Origin: Diacronema lutheri
Taxonomy: Eukaryota; Haptophyta; Pavlovophyceae; Pavlovales; Pavlovaceae
Length of the DNA: 64,000 bases
Direction of reading: 5' to 3'
NCBI GenBank assembly: GCA_019448385.1
Contig: JAGTXO010000020.1
Location: 186,001 to 250,000 of the forward strand
The notes beneath the pieces were generated by a model. That model ran no database searches. It was not told where the DNA came from and worked only from the letters and a program-made list of their open reading frames with translations. Positions 31,556 to 42,813 of this stretch are shown in pieces. Both the position numbers and the translations under genes were made by a program. The stretch's first letter is position 1, and each line of letters begins with the position of its first letter.

Positions 31556-31671
31556 CGGTGGTGACACCACGTCTGCACTCCGCTGCGAGGCCTGACAACT
31601 TTTTAGAGCAGCGCTCGCCCGCACAAGACAAATATGGCGCGCGTGCGCATGGCTCGCGCACCGCCGCCGCG

Positions 31672-34600
31672 TCACACGAGCTCCATCTGTGCCGCGCAGA
31701 GGATGCACGGCCCGCGCGCACGCGCGGCCACAGGCGTCGCTCTCTGCTTGCGCGCTTCGCGCAGCTCGTCCGCCGGCGCGTCGGCGTCGGCGTACGTGCC
31801 GTCGCGCGGCGAGAGCGCGCCTCCGCAGCCGAGTGCGTCGGCGACCGACCGCCTCTTCGGCCTCAGGTCTCCTTCCCAACCGTCGCCCTGCTCCTCCTCC
31901 GCGAGCAGCTCGGCCCAGTCCACGGGCGCGCGCCGCGCGCACGCGCAGCAGAAGGTGGCGAGGTTGAAGAGCATGCCGCGATCGAAGGGCGAGCGGCTGT
32001 GCGCAGGCCGCCCTTTCAAATAGCGCAAGTGCCCGCCCGAGACCGTCTCAAAGGTTGTCCGGTTGAAGAGCGCGAAGGACGAGTGCGTGAGGAGCAAGCC
32101 AACGATCAGCGCGGAGAAGGGCGCGCACACGATGAGCGCGGGAAGGAGGAACTGCTTGTTGTCCGAGGCCCTGCCGGCGGTGAACTCGGCGACGGTGAAT
32201 GTAAATGTCCACACGCACAGGGCGAGCTCGAAGACGAGGTACCACCAGAAGAGCGAGTGGTTGCGCTCGCCCACGCAGTTCGCCACCCTGCCACCATCGC
32301 GCAAGAATAATGAGCCAGTCAGCGAGCCGGTGAGTCGCACAGTCAAAAACGCGGCGGTGCCGCGCAGCCGCGGTGCCGAGCAGCGGCGTAAAGGCGGCCA
32401 GGTCCGGTGCGCAGGTCCGGTGCACCGCTCGCGCGCGTTGCGCAGAGGCGGCGCGTGCAGCCGTGCGGCGCCCCACGATGGCACCGTAGCGGTCGCGCGG
32501 CACGCGGGACGCGTGCGCCGCGCACCAGGGGCAGTGGTGGTCCATCTTTCGCACGCAGCGGTTACACGTCTTGCAGTGCTTGGCCCGCAGGGGAAGCTAT
32601 GGCGGGCGCACGCGGAAGGCGCGGCGGGCGCACGCGCGGACACGGGTGGTCATGGGGGTGGAGGTTGGGAAAGTTCCGAGAAGAGCGTGACTGGCAGCAG
32701 CAGCGGCAGGCGCGGCAGCAACAGCCCAGCCACGCCCGAAGCCCAGCCACCGCGCGGACACGGCGGGTACGGACGCGTGGCGCGTGCGCCGCGGTGGGCG
32801 ACATACTCGCGCCGGTGGGCGCGAGAATCCGCGCGGAGCAGCAGCCGGCGGCGAGCGCGCGCCGGCGCGCCTCACCTCCTGCTCGCAATATTTGCACATC
32901 TGCGCGTACTCACGGCAGTAGAGCAGAGGGTCGCACGGCCGGTCGATGGCGCCGCCGTCGCAGCGCGCGGCGCCGTCCGAGCCGCGCGGCGCGGCCGCCT
33001 CGACGGCGTCGATGGGGCCGTGCGACATGATGGCGGTCGCGCACGCGATCGGCGGGCCCGAATCGCCGCGCGCGCGCGCGGGCACCGCCGCCGCAACGGA
33101 GAGCACGCGCGGGCCAGCACAACAGCCTTCGCCAACCGCCGGCCGCTCGCTGGCCGCCGAGTGCAACGGTAACGGTAACAAATGAGACGGCGACTTGGCC
33201 CAGGCCGGCGTACGGGCCGCACCGGGCATGTCGTCGCCGGCATCGGCAAAAAGCCAGCGCGCGACCGGCCGCTGCGGCGTGCCGCCGTTCGCCTCGCCGT
33301 CCACCCACTGCCACCGCGCGTCCTTTTCCATGTCCGCGCGCCCACCGCCATCGGCTTGCGCGCGCGCGCGGTGGCGTGACTCATCGCCGTCGCCGCCGCC
33401 GCCAGCCGAGCCGAGCGCGGCTTCGACGGAGCGCGCGAGCGTGCTCGTGAGCGCGGAGGCAATCGACGCCATGGGCTCGACAAGCGTGATTTGCGCAACA
33501 TCCCGAAGCGTCGGCGATCGCAGACGGTCGGCGCCATCGCCGCCACCGCCACCGCCGCCGCCGCCGCGCACGCCCTCGCTCAAACTCGCGCTGACGAGCG
33601 GCGGCGAGGCTTGCTCGCAGCTGGCGCGCGTGTAGGCAATCGCGCCCTCCGTGTGTGCGCGCGCACCGAGCGCGTACGGCCCGCCCGTGTCACCGCGCGA
33701 GCAGCAGCAGCAGCCGCGCATCGCGAGCGCGGTGCCGGCGGGTGACAACGAGTGCGCGCCGCAGCCGCCCGGCCGGCGCGCGTCGACGCTGCGCTGCTGC
33801 TGCTGCTGCTCGCGCGGCTCATCGAGGTCGAGATGGCGGAGGAGCTGCGCGGCCGCGCGGCCGGTGAGCGCCGGCGGGCGCATCGACGCGAGCGCGTGAC
33901 GCGCCGACGCGCGCGCGCCGGCCGACGGCGCAACGACGGGCGACGCGACGCCGCACGCGAGCACGTCGGTCGACGCGCGCGACGAGCCGTCGGAACGGTA
34001 GCTGTCGCCCATCGCTGACGCGAAGCTGCCGCCCGTCGTCTCGCGCGTGCAGCGCGGCGTGAGCGCAAGCAGCGGCGCACACCGCCGTGCGTCGTCGCCG
34101 CCGCCGCCACCACCGCCGCCGTCCGCGCCCGCGCGCGCGCTCCGCGTCGAGCGCGCCCCGTGCAGCGTGGCGGCGCGCGGCGGCGTCGCGTGGGCAATGG
34201 CGGCGGCGGCATCCGACGACGACGGCGCGCGCGCCGGCGCGCTGGCGAGCGGCAATGGCGGCGGGTGCGGCCAGTGCGAGGCCATCGCATCCCGAAGCGC
34301 GCGCGCGCCGCCGCACGACGCCGCGTCCCGCTCGGCCACGGCGCCATCGCCGACGCCGCCGCCGTTGCCGCCGCCGTGGTGCACGACGCTCGGCGTGCAG
34401 GTCGCCATACCCGCCGCCACTGCCGCCACTGCCGCGCAGCCGGTGCCGCCGCCGCTGCCCGGCGTGACGCCGCTCAACTGCCGGCTGCAGTCCACAGGAG
34501 CGCCCGAGCCGAAACCGCCAAACGCCAACGCATCGAGCGCGGCCGCGCCAATGGACGGTGAGCTCGTCAAGTGCCGCGCGGGCGCGTTGCCGCTGCTCAG

Positions 34601-37600
34601 AAGCGCGGCGGGCGGCGAGCGGCGCGCGCCGCGCGGGCAGAGCAGCGGGCTCGAACTTTCGCTCGGCATGGCGGTCGTGTGCGCGGCGGGCCGCGTGAGG
34701 AGCGTGCACGAGCGTGCGTGGCACGAGCCGTGCGCGGCGGCAGCGTCCGCAGCGGCGGCGACGGCGGCGGTGTCGCCGGTGCCCGCCAACTCGTAGCCCG
34801 CAAGCTCGGCGTCCCAATCGTCGCCGCCATCGTGCACCGATGCTGTCGACGCGCGCCGGGCCGTCCGGTGCGGCAAGCCGCCGGACTGCGCCCACGCCGG
34901 TGGCTGCGCGCCGAGCGCGTGCGCGTGGCCCAGCGGCGGCGAACCGCTCGCAGCGCGGTCCGGGGCGCTCAATGCACAGTCCGGGCCGCTCGTTGCGCAT
35001 TGCGCGGGCGAGCGCCCGCCGCCGGGCGCGGAGGTACGCGCGCTCGATCCCGCGCTCGTCGCGCCGCCGCCACCGCCGCCGCCACCGCTCGCGCCTCTAC
35101 CCTCGCGCGCGCGCTCAGCCGTGCGGCGCGCGGCGGCGCCTGCCGCCATCTCCAGGCACGCGTGCGTGCCGTCGCGCGCGTTCGCCGCCGAAGGGACGGG
35201 CCAGGACACGCCCGCGCACGGCGCGCAGCCGCGCGTGGCATCGCCATCTCCGAATACACCGCTGCGTCCGACCCCACCATGTCCACCCGTGCCGTCGCCA
35301 TCCCCGAATACACCCCCGCCTCCGACCCTGCCGTGGCCGCCGTCGTCGCGCGCGAATGCGCGCAGCGCGCGATTTGGTGACGCGGGATCTCGACAACGTG
35401 GATGGTTTGTTGACGCGGGCATTCGCACACGCGCGCGCGCCGCCGGCCGCTCGACGTAGCCCGGGTTGGAGAAGGTGAGCATGCAGTAGAGCAGCGAAAC
35501 GGCCGCGACAAGTGTCCAGTATGCGACAAAGGCGAGGCCGCATCTCGTCTCACCAACGGCGCGCCGCCAGTTCTCTGCAAGGCCGCCTGGCCACTGCGGC
35601 GCGATCGGCACGTGGAAGCAGCCCGCGCGCCACACGCCCGCGTGCTCGCCACGCCGCGCGTACTCGCACAGCGAGCCGAGCACGAAGGCGTGCAGCACCG
35701 CCCAGCCAAGCCTCGCACCCAAAGCCTCGAGCGTTGCGTTGCGCATGCGCGCGCGCGCGCGCAGGCACGGCACTCTTGCGCCGAGCCGCGCGCATGGCGG
35801 TGGGCAGTCTGCAAGCAGCGGCGGCGGCGTATCGAGCGGCAGCCGCGCGCCCGCGCGCAGCAGCGGCTGCACGGCTTCGGGCGTCGCGAGGTGGAGCGCG
35901 CTGTGCCCGCCCGCGTCGCGTGCGTGAACGTCCGCGAGCGCGTCGACGAGCAGCCGCACCTGCGCGGGAAGGGGGCGAGGGCGCGGGCGGGAGCCAGCGC
36001 GGCCGGCGTCCGGCGAGGTGGCGGGCGGGGCGGCGCGAGCCGGGCCCGGAGACGGCGGGCGCGGTGAGAGCGTTGCACGGCGCGCTAGCATTGGAGGCGT
36101 GCAGGCGCGGTGAGAGCGTTGCACGGCGCGCTAGCATTGGAGGCGTGCAGGCGCGGTGAGAGCGTTGCACGGCGCGCTAGCATTGAAGGCGTGCAGACGC
36201 GGTGAGAGCGTTGCACGGCGCGCTAGCATTGGAGGCGTGTAGGCGCGCGCGCTGCGGCGCGCGCCGCGGCAAAGCCGGCGACAAATCAGCGCCGACGCGC
36301 CCGCCACCGCGACCACCGCACGACGTCGGCGATGCGGTTCGGCAGCGCGGCCGTGCCGCGCGCGCGCGCGCGCGCGCGCGCGCACCATGCGCGCGTGGCC
36401 GGCCGCCGCGGCAAACATGAGTACCGTTGTACCCGACGGCGCACGGCCGTTGGGCTCGGCCCGCCACTCGAGCAGCAGCGCGGCGAGCTCCGTGTTGCCC
36501 CGGTCGGCCGCGACGGAGAGCGCGGTGCCGCCCCATTCCGTGCGTTGGCGGACGGGCGCGCGCGCCTCGAGGAGGAGTCGAGCAACGCGCGCGTGCCCGC
36601 CCCATACGGCGAGGCGGAGGAGCGTCTCGCCGTCGGCGGCGGGCATGTCGACGAGCGCGCCCTCCTCCAGCCGCGCACGCACCTCCTCAATGTCGACGCC
36701 GTCGCCGCTGCTCGCGCGCCCGGCCGCACCTGCGGGCGCCGCCGTACCCACACCGCAGCCGCCACCGCCGGAGCCGCCGCCATCTTGACCCGTGACGGGA
36801 GCAGCAGCCGCCGTCGGCTCGTCGCGCGCGGCGCGGAGGAGGTGGAAAAGCGCGGCAGTCGCGGCGGCGACGTGCGCCGGCGGCGCTGGCCGACGGCTCG
36901 AGAGCGCCGCGCGCGCGCACCGCGCGCCGACGCGCTCGTTGGCGTGCACATCGCCGCCGCCCGCGCCGCCGCGCGCCGCCGCCGCCGTGCGCCGGCCGCT
37001 CGCGAGCGCGAGCGAGCCGACGGTGAGCGCGTCGGCCTGATCAATGAGCGCGATCGCCTCGTCCACCACCGCGCGTACCGGCGCCTCCGCGTTCACCCGG
37101 AAGATGGACGTGTCGGCGCGGAGATGCGCGGTGTGCGACACGTAGGACGGCCAAATCACCGACAGCCATGCCACCTCGAGCGTCGGAAGGTCGAGGCCGT
37201 CAAGGCCGCGCTGGTGGCGGCGGCGGAGGGCGGTGCGCGAGCTCACCTCGAGCAGGATCCGTGTGTCGAGCAGCGGCAGCAGCGGCGACGGCTCATGGAA
37301 GAGGAGGAAGCCCTCGACGAAGACGTACGCGTCGCCAGACTCGCACACCGCGCGCTTGACGGCGTCGGCGCACGCGGCGTAGTCAAGCGCATCGGGCGAT
37401 TCCCAGCGCGGATCGAATCGGCCGCTCACCCACTCCGCCTGCCGGTAGAAGGCGTCGAGCCGTATCACGTCCGCGCACCGGCAGCCGTAGTGCATGTGCA
37501 GGAGCGACGCGAGCGTCGACTTGCCCGAGCCGGACGCGCCTGCGATGCCGACCACCCTTGGCGGCGGCCGCACGCCCGCACTGGGCGGCAGCGGCGAGCC

Positions 37601-37621
37601 GCCGCTCGCCATCGCTGCCAT
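31672..37621 (-). CDS. Triple fusion: nicotinamide-riboside/uridine-kinase-like domain, ankyrin repeats and DHHC palmitoyltransferase
   Basis: About 1,668 residues. Residues 1-200 form a P-loop kinase ([44 protein letters not shown]) like nicotinamide riboside or uridine kinases. Ankyrin repeats follow: [20 protein letters not shown], then [20 protein letters not shown]. They continue across an intron (36385-35960) as GHARM plus [18 protein letters not shown]. Two membrane spans, SNPGYV, a long disordered linker with a short poly-Gln and the CxxC(x)nDHHC core ([19 protein letters not shown]) come next. Introns 32875-32597 and 32525-32288 are GT-AG; the latter restores WVANCVG after DHHCPW. 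Final spans: [15 protein letters not shown] and [23 protein letters not shown] enzymes S-palmitoylate proteins on Golgi or plasma membranes; the ankyrin-DHHC order is that of AKR1/HIP14. More introns may hide in the linker. Confidence 0.75.
35225..35345. repeat. Short tandem repeat within the DHHC gene linker
   Basis: Imperfect copies of a unit around GCCATCCCCGAATACAC and TCCGACCC follow each other. On the coding strand they give Gly/Asp-rich modules ([18 protein letters not shown]), so the repeat may be coding or lie in an unrecognised intron. Confidence 0.6.
36061..36244. repeat. 46-base minisatellite, four units, inside an intron
   Basis: Units start at 36061, 36107, 36153 and 36199, each GCGGTGAGAGCGTTGCACGG followed by CGCGCTAGCATTGGAGGCGTGC with one or two changes. 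It lies within the 426-base intron of the kinase-ankyrin-DHHC gene. Confidence 0.9.
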
Positions 37622-37770
37622 CGCGCCCCGCCCGCCCGTGCGCCCACGTCCCGCCGCGCAGCGTGCGGCGCCCGGTGCGGATGGGCGGCGGATCGGCCCG
37701 CGGGCGTGATCAAGAGTAAAGATTTAAAAGGGGTGCCAGTCTGAGATGACCCACGCCCACGCCCACCCCC

Positions 37771-39669
37771 TCACATCGACGCGCCCTGCCGGCCTGCAGT
37801 GAGCTGCGGGATCATCACCTTGTGCGCGGCCTCGATGACCGTCACGCGTCCCACCGGCCTGCCCGGCTGCGCCGCCGCGAGATTTGAGCGCGAGTTCAAA
37901 ATGAGCAGCGGGTTCGCGTCGGTGAGCACGTCGTCGTTGACCGAGATGCCGTCGAGGTACTGCTTGAGGATGGCGCGCAGGTCGGCATTCTCCTGCTCGA
38001 GTCGCCCCTTCTCACGCGAGATAGCCATCTCGTCGAGCAGCACCTTGTTGTGCCGCTTAAACAAGTTGTTCAAGTAATCCCACTCCTCGACGAGCTTGCC
38101 GTCGCGCCCGGTCGCGCTCGCCTGCAGCGACTTGGACACGTCAACGATCTGCGCGGCGGCGGACGCTTCGTCCTCGACCGACGACTGGTAGAAGGGCAGC
38201 ACCTGCGCGCACGCCGGGCGGACGGAGCGCGCGTGCACGGAGGGCAGCTGGGCGGACGGTCACGAGGCCGGTCTCGCGCGCGCGCTCGCGCGCGCGCTCG
38301 CGCGCGCCGTGCACGCGCCTTCTCGCGCTCCGTCTCCATTTTGCGGTTGAGCTCGGCAAGCTTGAGGATCGACTCGGCCTTGCCTAGCTTGTCGCCCAGC
38401 GCTTTGATCGCCGCGCGCGAGTTGAGCGCAAGCTCCTGCAGCCTGCGCGCCTCGCCATCGCGGAACCGGACCATCTGCGCCTTGAGCTCCTGGTAGTGGC
38501 GCGCAATGGCCTCCTTCTCCTCGCGCATCGCGCGGTTCCGCTCCTCGCACTCGCGCGCGTTGTTCGCGATCTTGGTGCCTACGCGCGCCATCGCGCGCCC
38601 GCCGCCGCGCGCGCGTCAGGCGTACGCGCGCGTGGCGCGGCGCGCGCGCGTGCGGGCGCAAGCGCGCGGGCGCGCGCGCGCGCACGCCAGTGGTTGATCG
38701 ACTCCTGCAGGCGCTGCAGCCGGCGGGTCTGCGTGTCAATAGTCTTGGCCGAGCGCTGGTCTTGCAGCGTCAGGTGCTTGAACTCGGACGTGCGCGCCTC
38801 CGTGTTGGCCATGTAGTTGGAGTGCGCCGAGTCGAAGTCCTCCTCGATCCGCTTGATGACGCGCTCAAGCGTGTCGCGCAGCATGTTGTAGTCCTCGGCG
38901 TTTCGGTTCTTGATCTCCTCGCGCTGGCCGTCCGTCTCCTGCCGCGCGTCCTCCTCCGCCTCGTTGTACTCGCGCTCCATCAGCATCATCACCTCGAGCA
39001 ATTCCTTCTTGTGCGACGCGTGCGCGCTCGTGATCTCAGACCGCTCGGCGGCGAACTCGCGGCTGAGCTCGGCGAGGTCGCCCTCAAACTCGAACTCGAG
39101 GCCCTTAGTGCGCTGCGCGTGCAGCTCGAGCAGCCGGTCGATCACCTGCAGGTACGAGCGCAGCGCCATCTGGTACTGCTCCTCCGACTCCTCGAGGTCA
39201 CGGTCGAGCATCTGCGCGAGGCGCGGCGGCGGCGGCGGCGCGGCGGCGGCGCGCGTCTCGGCGGTGCGCGCCGCGAGGGGATGCGTGCATCGAGCGGGCC
39301 CGCTACGCCGCGCGCGCCGCGCGCCGCGCGCCGCGCCTGGATGATCGCGTCCTTGCGGTCGACCTCGCGCTCGTGTGCCTGCGAGATGATCTCGACCTCC
39401 TTGCGCAGGTCTTCGACCTTGACGAGGCGCATGAGCTTGCGCCACTGGTTGTTGATCTTGAGCCGGTTGACGCGCGAGTATTTCTCCTCCTGCGCCTGCC
39501 GCTCCTTGAGCTGCCGCTTGCGCCGCTCCTCCGCTTGGCGCGCGCGCTCCTCCTCGAGCAGCCGCTGCATCTCCTCCTGCATCCGGCGCTCCTCGTCAGT
39601 GAGCTTGCCCTTCTTGCCGCCGGTCTTTTCCTTGGACGCGCCCTTGTACTGCTTGCCGATCTTCGCCAT
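37771..39669 (-). CDS. DRC2: Dynein regulatory complex subunit 2 (CCDC65/FAP250)
   Basis: 516 residues from ATG 39669 ([20 protein letters not shown]). The coiled-coil protein matches DRC2: KDAIIQ followed by [54 protein letters not shown], and EREK followed by VLPFYQSS. Three introns keep the frame: 39336-39212 begins GCGCGG, 38685-38579 begins GTGCGC, and 38318-38203 begins GCGCGT; all end in AG. Intron positions are set by family continuity, and two donors are GC. DRC2 is part of the nexin-dynein regulatory complex that controls axonemal bending, so this organism builds motile flagella. It diverges from the PDI-like gene, with 125 bases between starts. Confidence 0.9.
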
Positions 39670-39794
39670 CCCGCGTACGCCCGCGTGCCCTCGGCCGGGC
39701 GCGCGGCTCGCTCCCCCACAACCCGCTGGGCAGGATGGCTGGCTCCCTTGGCCGAAACCGCCGTCCCGTTTGCTTTCCAAAAGCGGCGACCACG
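39670..39794. promoter_or_regulatory. Putative bidirectional promoter of DRC2 and the PDI-like gene
   Basis: Only 125 bases lie between the two start codons, so both core promoters must overlap or lie within 5' transcribed regions. No TATA element recognised; inference is from layout. Confidence 0.35.
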
Positions 39795-41129
39795 ATGCGG
39801 GCGCTCGCTCTCTCGTTCGTCCTCGCGCTCGCGCGCGCCGAGGGTGAGGCGGGCGCGGACGGCGCCGCGCCTTCGACGGTGCTGACTGCAGACAACTTTG
39901 ACAAGCTTGTCAGCCCCGACGAGCCGTGGCTCGTCGAGTTTTGGGCGCCGTGGTGCTCGCACTGCAAGAAGCTCGAGCCCGTCTGGCGGCGCGCGGCCGA
40001 GCAGCTGTCAGGCGGGCTGCGCTTCGGCACGGTGGACGTCACGGTGCACAAAGCGCTCGCCAAGCGCTTCGATATCCGCGGATACCCTACCGTTAAGCAC
40101 ATGCACCGCGGCCGCGCGCGCACGTACGAGGGCGAGAAGAGCGTACTCGGCTTTGCCGAGTACGCCGCGCGGATGGCCGCGCCGGCGGCACGTGCGTTCG
40201 GCAGCGTGGCCGAGCTGCGCACGTGGCTCGGCCCGCTTGGCCGCGCCTTCGTCCTCGCCGGACCCTCCGCCGCCCTCGCCGACGCGCGCCTCGCGTCCGC
40301 GTTCGCCACGCTCGCCGACGAGCGGCACGACGCGCTCACGTTTGCGACGATCGGCGCGTCCGCCGCGCCGGCCGAGCTGCTCTCGATTGGGCGTGGTGGC
40401 GGCAGCAGTGGCAGCGCGCCGGCGCCGCCTGCAACCCTTATCGGCGTCCTTGACGGCGAGTGGTTCGACCCCTTTGAGCCGCCGGCCGCTTCCGACGCGA
40501 GCGCGCTCGCCGACGCGCTGCTCACGTGGGCCAACGCGCGTGAGTGGCCGTCGGTGGTGGGCATCTCGTCGGCCAACTTTCACCGGCTGCGCAAGCGCGC
40601 GAACGTGCACCTTGCTCTCGCCCTCATCGACCCGGCCGACGCCGACGGCGCGCGCGCGCAGCGCGCGCAGCTCCCGGCGCACGCGCTCGCGCACCGCGCA
40701 GCCTTTCAGTTTGGCTGGGCGGACGCGACCGAGCTGGCAGACTACTGGCGGAGCGAGTACGGCGTCGAGCGCAGCGCGCTGCCCACGCTGCTTGTCCTCG
40801 CCGCGCGCGGCGCCGCGGGCACGAGCGCGTCCGACGATCACCATTGGCGCGCGCACAACGGCACGGCGCCGCTCGCGCGCGCCGACGAGCAGGCCGCGTT
40901 CCTCGCCGAGATCGCGGCCGGTGCGCTGCGGCCCGAGCGGAGCGGCGCGCCCTTCTCGCTCCTTGGCGTGCTGCGCACTGCGTGGTTGGGCGTACGCAGC
41001 TTCGCCACAGCGCAGCCGACCGTGTTCGCCGCGTGCGTCGCGCTCAACATTGCGTTTGTGGCGAGTCTCGCGTGGGGCGGCGGCGGCGGCGGCGGCGGCG
41101 GCCGCGGCGCGCGTGCCAAGCGCGAGTGA
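39795..41129 (+). CDS. Single-thioredoxin-domain protein disulfide isomerase, TMX-like, membrane-anchored
   Basis: 444 residues from ATG 39795, chosen because it opens a signal peptide (MRALALSFVLALARAEG). The thioredoxin domain is at about residues 28-135: LTADNFDKLV, EFWAPWCSHCKKLEPVW, RFGTVDVTVH and the cis-Pro loop RGYPTVK. The active site is CSHC, not the usual CGHC. The rest has thioredoxin-like but inactive segments, then one C-terminal span (VFAACVALNIAFVASLAW) and a short basic Gly/Arg tail. Family knowledge places such proteins in the ER membrane with the active site in the lumen, where they oxidise or isomerise disulfides. Confidence 0.85.
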   Translation: MRALALSFVLALARAEGEAGADGAAPSTVLTADNFDKLVSPDEPWLVEFWAPWCSHCKKLEPVWRRAAEQLSGGLRFGTVDVTVHKALAKRFDIRGYPTVKHMHRGRARTYEGEKSVLGFAEYAARMAAPAARAFGSVAELRTWLGPLGRAFVLAGPSAALADARLASAFATLADERHDALTFATIGASAAPAELLSIGRGGGSSGSAPAPPATLIGVLDGEWFDPFEPPAASDASALADALLTWANAREWPSVVGISSANFHRLRKRANVHLALALIDPADADGARAQRAQLPAHALAHRAAFQFGWADATELADYWRSEYGVERSALPTLLVLAARGAAGTSASDDHHWRAHNGTAPLARADEQAAFLAEIAAGALRPERSGAPFSLLGVLRTAWLGVRSFATAQPTVFAACVALNIAFVASLAWGGGGGGGGGRGARAKRE

Positions 41130-41300
41130 GGTGCGATGGCGGCCTCGCTAGGCAATGGGCACCAAGACTGAAATCGTTTCAAAGTTATTAGAAAGTAAAG
41201 TCTCCTTGCGGTGTAGGTTTGGTCCCGTGGGACCGCACCCTTGCGTCCGGCATTTGCACGGCGGAAACAATTGCATGCCCGCCCGTCGCGCGCATTGTGG

Positions 41301-42149
41301 ATGTCGCTTGCGTACACCCTCCTTGCGGCCACGGTGCTCGGCCAGACGCCCGCCCGACCGCACGGGCAGGGCTGGCAGTCGCACGGCGTACGCGCGGGCG
41401 TGGTGACGCACTCAAAGCCGAGCGCGAGCGGCCACCTCATCTTCCACGGCAGCGCGTACGCGCGAGGCGTGCACGTCGCCGAGCTGCTCGCCGCGACGCT
41501 CGACGACGCGCACGCGGCCGAGTGGGTGGACAAGCTGCTCGAGATCCGCTCGGCACGCTGGCCGGGGCGCGCGACGTCTGCGCCGTGGGGCACGCGCGTC
41601 TGCGAGGACCTCTCTTTGCAGGTCTTTGACGCGCCATGGCCCGTGAGCGACCGCGAGATGCTAATGCGCCGGCGCGTGCTCGTCACGGCGGCCAACCGGA
41701 CGGTGCGCATCGCCTTTGAGCCGGCGGTGGGCGCAGAGGCACTCGGCTTCCCCGTCGGCAAGGGCCGCGTCCGCGCCGACGCCTTCTCTGAATTCGAATT
41801 CGTTGCGTCGGCGACCGAGCTCGGCACTCGTGTCGCGCTCGTCGGGCTCGTCAACCCAAAGGGCTCGCTACCAACCGCGCTGATCAACGTGCTCAACCGC
41901 GACTGGGCGGCCAATACGATCTCGGGCCTCCTCCGCCATGCGCGACGTGCCACCCGCCTGCCCGGCCCCGTCGCACAGGGCGCGTGCAAAGGCGTCGACG
42001 TGAGCACGTGGGGCGGCCGCGCCGCACCGGCAGACGTGGTGCGCGGCGGCGGCGGCGGCGGCGGCGTGGGCGGTGGCACAGCTGCGTGGCTGGGCGCGCT
42101 CGCGCGCGCCTGGCTGCCGGCCGCACCTGAATCGCGCTCTGAGTTGTAA
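41301..42149 (+). CDS. START-domain lipid-binding protein with N-terminal signal sequence
   Basis: 282 residues from ATG 41301 (MSLAYTLLAATVLGQ, signal-peptide-like); ATG 41241 is in frame. The START fold is visible from CEDLSLQVFDAPWPVSDREM, the PWPxSxRE signature, through FEPAVGAEALG to LVGLVNPKGSLPTALINVL, matching the family DPxGxIPxxLxN strand-helix. START domains bind lipids or sterols in a hydrophobic pocket. The Gly-rich C-terminus carries no further domain. A signal peptide on a START protein is not the rule and could instead be a membrane anchor or part of a plastid-targeting sequence. Confidence 0.7.
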   Translation: MSLAYTLLAATVLGQTPARPHGQGWQSHGVRAGVVTHSKPSASGHLIFHGSAYARGVHVAELLAATLDDAHAAEWVDKLLEIRSARWPGRATSAPWGTRVCEDLSLQVFDAPWPVSDREMLMRRRVLVTAANRTVRIAFEPAVGAEALGFPVGKGRVRADAFSEFEFVASATELGTRVALVGLVNPKGSLPTALINVLNRDWAANTISGLLRHARRATRLPGPVAQGACKGVDVSTWGGRAAPADVVRGGGGGGGVGGGTAAWLGALARAWLPAAPESRSEL

Positions 42150-42647
42150 GCGCGTGGAAATGGGGCCTACAAGCCGGGCGGCAGCGGGCGTCGCGTCTCT
42201 GGGCGGTGGTCTTGCGCAGGCAGCCGCCAAAGCTGGCGCTCTTGAAGGGCCGCGCGAGGCTCGAGCACCCCGAGTTGTAGCTCACGTGGAACGTGAGCGG
42301 CCCGCCGTCCGACGGCGAGACGGCGAGCGGCAGCACGATCCCTCGCTGGTGGTGGTGGCCGAGCGGCTGGAGCATTTCCTTTGCGGCGCGGTTGAAGCGG
42401 GCGGCGCCGCGGCATACTTGTCGAGCAGCGGCTCAAACGAGACGAGGAAGCCATCCGGATGATCCGCAGCCACAACGTCGTCCATCGTGTCGCGGTCCGA
42501 GCAGCCGATCTCGCGCGCGAGGTAGCGCGCGCCGCGTGGGTAGATCAGCGCGCCGTCGCGCATCGCCGCAACCTGCGTCGTCATCATGAGCCCGTCGTCT
42601 GTCAGCGTCGCGCCGAGCGCCGGCGCCGCCGCCGCGAGCGCGAGCAT
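42150..42647 (-). CDS. Possible small secreted or organelle-targeted protein, frame uncertain
   Basis: From ATG 42647 the frame gives an Ala-rich leader (MLALAAAAPALGATL) and a plausible domain: TQVAAMRDGALIYPRGARYL, GCSDRDTMDDVVAADHPDG and SFEPLLDKYA. Near 42420 the plausible coding sense moves to another frame (FNRAAKEMLQPLGHHHQRGI; TFHVSYNSGCSSLARPFKSA), with no splice pair that restores it, so there is a one-base shift in the assembly or in the gene. The end is approximate. Convergent with the START gene, divergent from the carrier. Not recognised. Confidence 0.35.
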
Positions 42648-42813
42648 GCGTCGGCGTGCGGCCCGGCGCGACGACGCGCGCCCCCCAACCACCCCCGACG
42701 CTACTCGATGCGAAACTCGCGCGCTCACTGACGTAAAGAAGTACAGACGTATGAGTGAGCGCGCGACCTCCATACCATACGCGCGTGCCCGCAGGGCCGC
42801 GCGGCCGTACCGT

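Noticed and set aside
36061-36244. CRISPR-like array
   Set aside because: The four 46-base units abut with no variable spacers; it is a minisatellite in an intron.
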